Notes under the pieces: model-generated
What the model saw: the letters and a program-made list of their open reading frames with translations, nothing else
Told to the model about the DNA's origin: nothing
Databases searched by the model: none
Translations under genes and position numbers: made by a program
Shown: positions 5,849 to 10,596 of the stretch, piece by piece
Position numbering within the stretch: position 1 is the first letter of the stretch
Layout of the letters: each line of letters begins with the position of its first letter
Source of the DNA: DASYRM01 sp035646375
Lineage (GTDB): Bacteria > Acidobacteriota > Vicinamibacteria > Vicinamibacterales > UBA2999
Length of the DNA: 10,596 bases
Assembly (NCBI GenBank): GCA_035646375.1
Contig: DASRPM010000346.1
Location: 1-10,596 of the forward strand
Direction of reading: 5' to 3'

Positions 5849-6880
5849 TCAGGGCGTCGCGGGGAGCGACGACACGAACGCGTCAATCTGTCGGACGACT
5901 TCGCGTGGATTGCTGACGAACAGGTCGTGACCGCCTGAGAGTTCGGCGACGCGTCCGCGCTCCGCAAACGCGGCAAACCACCTGGCGTGACGCGCGACAT
6001 TCTCGCGCTCCAATCGATACAGCGTCTCGACCCGTTGGCGAACGGCCGGGTCCTCGGCGTTGTACCACGGCCGCATCATCTCGGCCGCCGATGCCGGCGT
6101 TGCGTAGACGGCCAACGAAGGCACCTGAATGCGTGCGGGCGTGTAGGCCGCGGTCATCGACTTCATCTCAGCGGAGTACGCCTGCATCACGTGCGCGTCG
6201 GGTGACCAGGGGCCACGGAGGCTGCCGTCCGCGTTGGCGACATAGCGGGCCCGCAGGCGCGCCTCCGGCCCCGCCGATCCTTGGATCCTGGTGAGGTACG
6301 CACGCAACGCCGCGAATGACGCCAGGTCCGCCGGGGCCGGGCGAGGAGGACCTGGAAGGGCCCGGCTGGCCGCTTCGTGCTCGGCAAAGCGGTCGGCGCG
6401 ATCGAACGCCGCATCCACGTAGATCAGCCCCGCGATCCGGTTGGCATGACGGGCGCCCAACACGTGCATCTCTTCGCCCGCGAATGAATGGCCGACGACG
6501 ATCGGTCGTTGCAGGCCGACGGCGTCCATGACGCGCACGAGGTCCTCGGCGAGTCGCACGGTGGCGTAGCCGCTCGCGGGCGACGATGATCGCGGATGAC
6601 CGCGCCTGGTCACGCCGACCACGCGGTATCGCGCGGCCAGCGCCGGCGCGATGTCGTCGAACACGTGCGCCGAGTCGCCCAGGCCCGCGAGGAGCAGGAG
6701 CGCCCGGCCCGACCCGCCCCAATCGAGCACCTCGAGCCGTACGCCCTCTTCCACCTCGACGAGCGTGGCCTGGTGCGAGGACTCGTCGCGCCACTCCGCC
6801 GGCTGCGACCACGCCGGCGTGGCCGTCGCGAGCATCAGGCACGCCAGCACGCCCCGCCAACCTGCGACTGGGGCCCTCAT
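5849..6880 (-). CDS. Secreted alpha/beta-hydrolase
   Basis: 343-residue hydrolase. An N-terminal signal peptide (MRAPVAGWRGVLACLMLATA, ending TPAWSQ, probable cleavage after AWS at residues 24-25) sends it to the periplasm or outside. The fold is shown by LLLLAGLGDSAHVFDDIAPA (oxyanion strand, 61-80), YRVVGVTRRGHPRSS (85-99) and the nucleophile elbow VVGHSFAGEE with Ser132. YVDAAFDRADRF follows, then a helical cap, and finally ELSGGHDLFVSNP carrying the catalytic His318. The position of the acid residue is uncertain. The substrate cannot be deduced. Its ATG (6880-6878) overlaps the TGA of the upstream membrane-protein gene (6879-6877) in the order ATGA, so translation is coupled. It is the third and last gene of the padR operon. 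A longer open reading through 7393 is only read-through of the other frame. Confidence 0.9.
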   Translation of the reverse strand: MRAPVAGWRGVLACLMLATATPAWSQPAEWRDESSHQATLVEVEEGVRLEVLDWGGSGRALLLLAGLGDSAHVFDDIAPALAARYRVVGVTRRGHPRSSSPASGYATVRLAEDLVRVMDAVGLQRPIVVGHSFAGEEMHVLGARHANRIAGLIYVDAAFDRADRFAEHEAASRALPGPPRPAPADLASFAALRAYLTRIQGSAGPEARLRARYVANADGSLRGPWSPDAHVMQAYSAEMKSMTAAYTPARIQVPSLAVYATPASAAEMMRPWYNAEDPAVRQRVETLYRLERENVARHARWFAAFAERGRVAELSGGHDLFVSNPREVVRQIDAFVSSLPATP

Positions 6881-7446
6881 CGCGCCACTGCGCCGTGGGT
6901 GCCGATGATCCGCCGGCGGGCGCTCATGGCGCCGGCGAGGAGCGGCACCGCGGTGAACGTCGTCATCGGCCAGAAGGCCACGTTGGGAATGAGCAAGACC
7001 GCTCCGTCGACACCCGCCAGCCCGAGCAGCACCAGCACCGCCTCTCCCAGGAGCGCGAGCAGCGCGCTCGTCGCCGCCCCTCGGGCCGGCGACAGGCTGA
7101 CCAGCGTGAAGCCCGTGAAGAAGGCACCGCTCCACCAGACCACCGAGAGCCAGACCCAACTCACCGGATTGCCGAGCAGGGCCGTGAACATGGCCACCGG
7201 CGCGAAGCCGAAAAACGCCAGCGAGCCGAACTGCAGGCAGCCAAGGGCGGCCACGCCCATACTCGCTGCCGGTGAGGTGGCCAGCGCACGGCCGCAGAGT
7301 GCCGTCGCAGTAGTGAGGACCTGCCACCAGACCCACGCGGCGCCGCGCGTCCCGCGCGCTTCCACGAAGTCGCCAGTAATGGCTTCCGCGCACTCGGGTG
7401 AGGTGAAGAGGGCCAGCAGCCGTTGGGCAATCGGGAGCTTAGACAC
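6877..7446 (-). CDS. Polytopic membrane protein with a permease-prefix-like N-terminus
   Basis: 189 residues from a GTG at 7446-7444, with GAGG (7455-7452) 5 nt upstream; the start lies inside the padR coding sequence, overlapping its end by 8 bp. Residues 1-45 (LPIAQRLLALFTSPECAEAI, then TGDFVEARGTRGAAWVWWQV) resemble the amphipathic 'permease prefix' seen at the N-terminus of acidobacterial orphan ABC permeases: a helix, a GDF/L-x-E motif and an aromatic helix. Four hydrophobic segments follow at roughly 64-90, 95-117, 124-145 and 148-172, ending in a basic ARRR tail. There is no FtsX-type permease domain or ATPase, so it is not a transporter by itself. I do not recognise a named function. 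Neighbours are padR upstream and the hydrolase downstream (ATGA overlap). An upstream in-frame GTG at 7452 is an alternative start. Confidence 0.8.
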   Translation of the reverse strand: MSKLPIAQRLLALFTSPECAEAITGDFVEARGTRGAAWVWWQVLTTATALCGRALATSPAASMGVAALGCLQFGSLAFFGFAPVAMFTALLGNPVSWVWLSVVWWSGAFFTGFTLVSLSPARGAATSALLALLGEAVLVLLGLAGVDGAVLLIPNVAFWPMTTFTAVPLLAGAMSARRRIIGTHGAVAR

Positions 7447-7774
7447 GGACACCTCGCGGAAAGTCGAGTCCATCGAGCAGGCGCTCGTACGCCTGCAGCG
7501 CACGCGCGAGCGCCTCCTTCCCCAGTGGCGTCACCGTGACGTACCGTTTCGCGCGGCCGCCCCGTTGCGGCGTGGGATCGCCCATTCGGGACGTGACGGC
7601 GCGCTTGGCTTCGAGCCGTTCCAGCGCCGTGTACAGCGCGCCCGGCGCCACGTTGCGTCCGCCGCGTTCCGCAAGTTCGGCGCGGATGGTCACGCCATAC
7701 GCGCCCTCGCCCAGGCGCAGGATGGCGAGAAGGATGAGTTGCTCGAATTCGCCGAGATTCAGTGCAGGCGCCAT
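7439..7774 (-). CDS. PadR-family transcriptional regulator
   Basis: 111-residue, short (PadR-s1-type) winged-helix repressor. LGEFEQLILLAILRLGEGAYG (7-27) is the first helix pair. VTIRAELAERGGRNVAPGALYTALERLE includes the recognition helix (about 43-57). The Arg/Lys-rich wing TPQRGGRAKRYVTVTPLG lies at about 68-85, followed by a short C-terminal dimerisation helix (GKEALARALQAYERLLDGL). The family usually acts as a repressor that dimerises, often of its own operon and of neighbouring transport or membrane genes. The ATG at 7774 has no Shine-Dalgarno sequence and lies only 9 nt from a -10 box, suggesting a near-leaderless mRNA. It is the first gene of an operon with the membrane protein and the hydrolase. 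The effector is unknown. Confidence 0.93.
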   Translation of the reverse strand: MAPALNLGEFEQLILLAILRLGEGAYGVTIRAELAERGGRNVAPGALYTALERLEAKRAVTSRMGDPTPQRGGRAKRYVTVTPLGKEALARALQAYERLLDGLDFPRGVRV

Positions 7775-7778
7775 TTAG

Positions 7779-7791
7779 ACTGCATTGTAGT
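7779..7791. promoter_or_regulatory. Candidate PadR operator (13-bp imperfect palindrome)
   Basis: ACTGCATTGTAGT reads as ACTACAATGCAGT on the other strand: 6-bp half-sites around a central T:A pair with one mismatch in each half. It overlaps the padR -10 box and ends 4 nt before the start codon. An autoregulatory site is inferred from position and symmetry; no binding data can be seen. Confidence 0.5.
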
Positions 7792-7811
7792 TAATTAGCC
7801 GGGCGCGTCAA
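7784..7811 (-). promoter_or_regulatory. padR operon promoter (-35 TTGACG, -10 TACAAT)
   Basis: On the minus strand TTGACG (7811-7806) and TACAAT (7789-7784) each match the sigma-70-type consensus at 5 of 6 positions and are separated by 16 nt. Transcription would start at about 7778-7776, 2-4 nt before the padR ATG. The -10 box lies within the palindrome at 7779-7791, consistent with repression by blocking polymerase. Confidence 0.65.
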
Positions 7812-7829
7812 GACATTCACTGCTCGGGC

Positions 7830-7835
7830 TATAGT
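7830..7835 (+). promoter_or_regulatory. Possible -10 box of the CoA-transferase gene
   Basis: TATAGT matches the -10 consensus at 5 of 6 positions, 21 nt before the GTG at 7857. No good -35 element is seen 16-18 nt upstream. The interval 7775-7856 must carry both divergent promoters. Confidence 0.35.
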
Positions 7836-7856
7836 CGGGCGCAGGAGACATCGACG

Positions 7857-9218
7857 GTGTCCGCGACCCCAACTGCTCCAGCCGCACGACGAGTAGCCGC
7901 CGCTCCGGCCCAGACGATCTCCGCCGAGCGCGCCGCCGGCCTCGTCACCTCCAACATGTGGCTGGACTACGGCACCGGTCTCGGCCAGCCCGATGTCTTC
8001 GACCGCGCGCTCGCCGCCCGCGTCTGCGAGGTCTCCAACGTCAAGATCCGCCATTGCCTGAGCATGCGGCCGCGCGCCATCCTGGATGCCGACCCGGAGG
8101 GGCAGCACGTCCACACGTTCAGCCTGCATTTCTCGGGCTACGACCGGAAGAAGCACGACGAGGGACGCTGCCACTACATCCCGGTCAATCTCGGTGAGAT
8201 CTCAGACTACTACCGGCGCTTCATGGCGCCCGCCGATGTCGTCGTCTTCAAGACGTGCCCCGTGGACGAGCACGGCTATTTCAATCTGAGCGCCGCCAAC
8301 CTGTGGCATCGCGCCATCCTCGATCGCGCCCGCACCGTCATCGTCGAAACGAACCGGCATCTGCCGTACGTCTACGGTGAAGGGACGGGCCTCCACATCA
8401 GCGAGGTGGACTACATCATCGAAGGCGACGATTCCCCCGCGCCGGAACTGCCCAATCCACCCGTCCGCGAGGTCGATGCCGCCGTGGGCCGGCTCATTGC
8501 CGCGGAGATCGAGGACGGCGACTGCCTGCAGGTCGGCATCGGCGCCATGCCGAACGCCGTGTGCGCGATCCTGCTCGAAAGCGGCGTGCGCGACCTGGGC
8601 GTGCACACCGAGATGATGACCGACGGGCTGGCCGACCTCTACAAAGCCGGACGGATCACCGGGGCTCGCAAGCAGCTGGATCGCGGCAAGGTGGTCTACA
8701 CGTTCGCGCTCGGGTCGCAGGCGCTCTACGACACGCTGCACCGCAACCCGGACATGCACTGCTGTCCGGTGGAGTACACGAACTCGCCGCACATCATCAT
8801 GCAGAACGACCGCACCGTGTCGATCCAGAACACCACGCAGGTCGACCTGCAGGGGCAGGCCGCGTCCGAATCCGACGGCCATCGCCACATCAGCGGCACC
8901 GGCGGCCAGCTCCAGTTCGTGCGCGGCGCCTACGCGTCGAAGGGGGGCAAGTCGTTCATCTGCCTATCCTCGACCTATGACAAGCGAGGCGACCGGCGGA
9001 GCCGGATCGTGCTGGATCTGACGCAAGGGAACGTCGTGACCACGCCCCGCTCCGACATGATGTACGTCGTGACCGAATACGGCATCGTCAATCTCAAGGG
9101 CAAGTCCATCGCGGAGCGGGCCCAGGCGCTCATCGGCATCGCCCATCCCGATTTTCGCGAGGGGCTGGAGCGCCAGGCGCACGAGCATCGCCTGTTCCCG
9201 CGCGGCGTCTCCTTCTGA
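7857..9218 (+). CDS. Acetyl-CoA hydrolase/transferase family protein (4-hydroxybutyrate CoA-transferase-like)
   Basis: 453 residues from a GTG at 7857, with AGGAG (7843-7847) 9 nt upstream. Family I-type CoA-transferases of this group exchange CoA between acetate and short-chain acids through a glutamyl-CoA thioester; cytoplasmic. The N-terminal domain contains NMWLDYGTGLGQPDVFDRAL (33-52), DVVVFKTCPVDEHGYFNLS (127-145) and VIVETNRHLPYVYG. LQVGIGAMPNAV (224-235) is the glycine-rich CoA-binding stretch. GVHTEMMTDGLADLYKAG (248-265) contains the expected catalytic Glu252, as in the GIHSEMFSDG motif of 4-hydroxybutyrate transferases. SGTGGQLQFVRGA (346-358) and VTEYGIVNLKGKS (405-417) are further signatures. 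Full length and intact. Substrate choice (4-hydroxybutyrate, butyrate, propionate or simple hydrolysis) cannot be settled from sequence. It is followed by a crotonase gene 49 nt downstream, suggesting shared acyl-CoA metabolism. Confidence 0.92.
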   Translation: MSATPTAPAARRVAAAPAQTISAERAAGLVTSNMWLDYGTGLGQPDVFDRALAARVCEVSNVKIRHCLSMRPRAILDADPEGQHVHTFSLHFSGYDRKKHDEGRCHYIPVNLGEISDYYRRFMAPADVVVFKTCPVDEHGYFNLSAANLWHRAILDRARTVIVETNRHLPYVYGEGTGLHISEVDYIIEGDDSPAPELPNPPVREVDAAVGRLIAAEIEDGDCLQVGIGAMPNAVCAILLESGVRDLGVHTEMMTDGLADLYKAGRITGARKQLDRGKVVYTFALGSQALYDTLHRNPDMHCCPVEYTNSPHIIMQNDRTVSIQNTTQVDLQGQAASESDGHRHISGTGGQLQFVRGAYASKGGKSFICLSSTYDKRGDRRSRIVLDLTQGNVVTTPRSDMMYVVTEYGIVNLKGKSIAERAQALIGIAHPDFREGLERQAHEHRLFPRGVSF

Positions 9219-9223
9219 CAGAG

Positions 9224-9252
9224 TACGTAGCGGCCGGTCTTCAGACCGGCCG
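9224..9252 (+). repeat. 29-bp intergenic palindromic element, copy 2
   Basis: TACGTAG is followed by the arm CGGCCGGTCT, a 2-nt centre TC, and the exact complement AGACCGGCCG. It starts 5 nt after the CoA-transferase stop. Compared with copy 1 (1226-1254, minus) it differs at only four positions: the two centre bases, and the outermost base of each arm. The arm changes are G to C and C to G, so pairing is kept. Orientation relative to transcription is the same in both copies. Confidence 0.8.
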
Positions 9253-9267
9253 GCACAGGATCAGGCC

Positions 9268-10071
9268 ATGACCACCAGCGCGACCACTACCACCGAGGCG
9301 CTCCTGCTCGTCGAGACCGGCGACGGCATCGCCACGCTGACGCTCAATCGCCCGGCGCAATTCAACGCGCTGTCGGGAGTCCTCATCGGCGAGCTGCAGT
9401 CGGCGCTCGACCGCGTGGGGGGCGACCCGGCGGTCCGAGTCGTGGTGCTGGCGGCGCGCGGACGCGGGTTCTGCTCCGGCCACGACCTCAAGGAACTCCG
9501 GGCCATGGGGAGCGTGGCGGAGGTCGAGGCGCTCTTCGCCCGCTGCAGCCGCATGATGATGACCATCGCGCAGCTGCCCCAACCCGTCATCGCGAAGGTC
9601 CACGGCCTCGCCACCGCCGCCGGGTGTCAGCTCGTGGCCACGTGCGATCTGGCCGTGGCCTCCTCCACCGCCACCTTCGCGACGCCGGGCGTGAACATCG
9701 GCGCCTTCTGCTCCACGCCCGGGGTGGCACTGGGCCGTGCGGTGGGGCGCAAGCACGCCATGGGTATGCTGCTCACGGGCGAGATGGTGGACGCGGACAC
9801 GGCGCGAGACATCGGGCTCGTCAACCGCGTCGTCCCGCCGGACGCGCTCGACGCGGAAGTCGAGTCGCTGGCGAGGCTGATCGCGTCGAAGTCTCCAGCG
9901 GCCCTCGCCACCGGCAAGCGGGTGTTCTACCGGCAGCTCGAGATGCCGATCGCTGAGGCCTACACGATGGCCGGACACGCGATCGCCTGCGACTTCGTTG
10001 GCGACGACGGGAAGGAAGGCGTGGACGCCTTCCTCGGCAAACGCGCGCCGCAGTGGAAGGTGCGGCCATAG
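9268..10071 (+). CDS. Crotonase-superfamily protein, ECHDC3-like (annotated type: enoyl-CoA hydratase)
   Basis: 267 residues from the ATG at 9268, with AGGA (9257-9260) 7 nt upstream. The crotonase fold is clear: IATLTLNRPAQFNALSGVLI (21-40), GRGFCSGHDLKEL (65-77, first oxyanion-hole strand), VHGLATAAGCQLVATCDLAV (111-130, second), ATFATPGVNIGAFCSTPGV (135-153) and a C-terminal helical region. In classical enoyl-CoA hydratase two glutamates (rat Glu144 and Glu164) do the chemistry; here the corresponding positions appear to be Gln121 and Gly141. The HGLATAAGCQ and FCSTPGVALGRAV wording matches what I recall of the ECHDC3 group, whose reaction is poorly defined. It still should bind an acyl-CoA, but hydration is doubtful. 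It lies between the CoA-transferase and rsmH, and its 3' end touches or overlaps the rsmH start. Confidence 0.92.
   Translation: MTTSATTTTEALLLVETGDGIATLTLNRPAQFNALSGVLIGELQSALDRVGGDPAVRVVVLAARGRGFCSGHDLKELRAMGSVAEVEALFARCSRMMMTIAQLPQPVIAKVHGLATAAGCQLVATCDLAVASSTATFATPGVNIGAFCSTPGVALGRAVGRKHAMGMLLTGEMVDADTARDIGLVNRVVPPDALDAEVESLARLIASKSPAALATGKRVFYRQLEMPIAEAYTMAGHAIACDFVGDDGKEGVDAFLGKRAPQWKVRP
10055..10060 (+). promoter_or_regulatory. Ribosome-binding site bearing on the rsmH start
   Basis: GGAAGG inside the end of the crotonase gene lies 7 nt upstream of ATA (10068-10070), which overlaps the crotonase TAG stop as ATAG. The only nearby standard in-frame start, GTG at 10053, has no ribosome-binding site before it. 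The site therefore favours initiation at the rare ATA codon. Confidence 0.4.
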
Positions 10072-10596
10072 CCACGCACACGCGCCGGCCGCGATACCCG
10101 GGCAAGAACCCGCGCGCGTTCCACGACAAATACAAGGAACTGAACCCCGGGCAGTACCCCGACGAGATGCAGAAGGTGCTCGCGGCCGGCAAGACGCCGG
10201 CGGGCATGCATCTGCCCATCATGGTGGACGAAGTCGTCGGCTGCCTGCGGCCCAGCCCTGGCGATGTGGTGATCGATTGCACGCTCGGCGGCGGCGGTCA
10301 CGCGCGCGCGATCCTGGAACGCGTGCAGCCAGGTGGGCGGCTCATCGGGCTCGACGTCGATCCGCTCGAGCTGCCACGGACGGAAGCGCAGCTGCGCGCG
10401 GCCGGATTTGGCCCCGACGCGTTCGTCGCGCGCCACGCCAACTTCGCCGGCCTACCGAAGGCCCTCGCAGCCGAAGGCCTCGAACACGCCGATGTGATTC
10501 TGGCGGACCTCGGCGTCTCGTCGATGCAGTTCGACAACCCGGATCGCGGCTTCAGCTACAAGGGGGTCGGGCCGCTGGACATGCGGATGAACCCGC
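10068..10596 (+). CDS. rsmH: 16S rRNA (cytosine-1402-N4)-methyltransferase (5' part; 3' end outside window)
   Basis: SAM-dependent methyltransferase modifying C1402 in the 30S decoding centre (formerly MraW). The frame is open to the window edge, with 176 codons visible from the ATA at 10068. Residues 1-46 are a basic extension (THTRRPRYPGKNPRAFHDKY, KTPAG) of a kind I recall from several RsmH lineages. The core then starts at HLPIMVDEVVGCLRP. DCTLGGGGHARAIL (70-83) and GLDVDP (94-99) bind SAM. ADVILADLGVSSMQFDNPDR and GFSYKGVGPLDMRMNP (141-176) are diagnostic of RsmH. Start uncertain: ATA 10068 has the well-placed GGAAGG; GTG 10053 would overlap the crotonase by 19 bp; ATG 10206 would drop the conserved extension. 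rsmH normally heads the dcw cell-division cluster after mraZ; here mraZ is not immediately upstream. Confidence 0.94.
   Translation, partial: MATHTRRPRYPGKNPRAFHDKYKELNPGQYPDEMQKVLAAGKTPAGMHLPIMVDEVVGCLRPSPGDVVIDCTLGGGGHARAILERVQPGGRLIGLDVDPLELPRTEAQLRAAGFGPDAFVARHANFAGLPKALAAEGLEHADVILADLGVSSMQFDNPDRGFSYKGVGPLDMRMNP

Noticed and set aside
6837..6842. Lipoprotein signal in the hydrolase (cysteine 14)
   Set aside because: VLAC does not fit the lipobox well and lies inside the hydrophobic core; cleavage after AWS is more likely.
6596..7798. 400-codon plus-strand frame opposite the padR operon
   Set aside because: Runs antisense across three genes with family evidence and overlapping starts; no domain seen.
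7857..10071. CoA-transferase plus crotonase as a complete 4-hydroxybutyrate fermentation pathway
   Set aside because: No 4-hydroxybutyryl-CoA dehydratase, semialdehyde dehydrogenase or alcohol dehydrogenase is present, and the crotonase lacks hydratase glutamates.

Overview
The window is GC-rich (roughly two thirds G+C by eye), densely coded chromosomal DNA of a bacterium. The best guess is Acidobacteriota, perhaps the Vicinamibacteria. The pointers are an archaeal/eukaryotic-type prolyl-tRNA synthetase, a short PadR regulator paired with a membrane protein whose N-terminus resembles the 'permease prefix' of acidobacterial orphan permeases, an RsmH with a long basic N-terminal extension, and a small dispersed intergenic palindrome. 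This assignment is inference. No tRNA, rRNA, insertion sequence, CRISPR array, phage gene or frameshifted gene was found.

Layout. Positions 1-2852 (minus strand) carry nadB (L-aspartate oxidase, NAD synthesis) followed by the 5' part of proS, which runs off the left edge. A 29-bp palindromic element lies between them. Positions 2853-3009 form a divergent control region with a striking 19-bp inverted repeat. aroB (3-dehydroquinate synthase) follows at 3010-4104 (plus). Its end overlaps, tail to tail, a two-gene minus-strand unit: a membrane-anchored BON-domain protein and a GTG-started ACT-domain (CASTOR-like) protein. Divergent from these, 5073-5822 encodes a RodZ-like protein: helix-turn-helix, one membrane span, Pro/Ala linker and a PEGA domain.

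Positions 5849-7774 (minus) form a tightly coupled three-gene operon with overlapping stops and starts: padR, then a polytopic membrane protein with a permease-prefix-like N-terminus, then a secreted alpha/beta-hydrolase. Its promoter has good -35 and -10 boxes, the -10 lies inside a palindrome, and the start codon is so close that the mRNA should be nearly leaderless. Divergently, 7857-10596 (plus) encodes an acetyl-CoA hydrolase/4-hydroxybutyrate-type CoA-transferase, an ECHDC3-like crotonase lacking both canonical hydratase glutamates, and the 5' part of rsmH (16S rRNA m4C1402 methyltransferase), whose start may be an unusual ATA codon. A second copy of the palindromic element lies between the two CoA genes.

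Most genes are ordinary housekeeping or accessory functions. I see no convincing new multi-gene system. The items most worth a second look are the palindromic element with a compensatory base-pair change, the nadB/aroB inverted repeat overlapping the nadB ribosome-binding site, the near-leaderless padR operon, the rsmH start and the crotonase active site.
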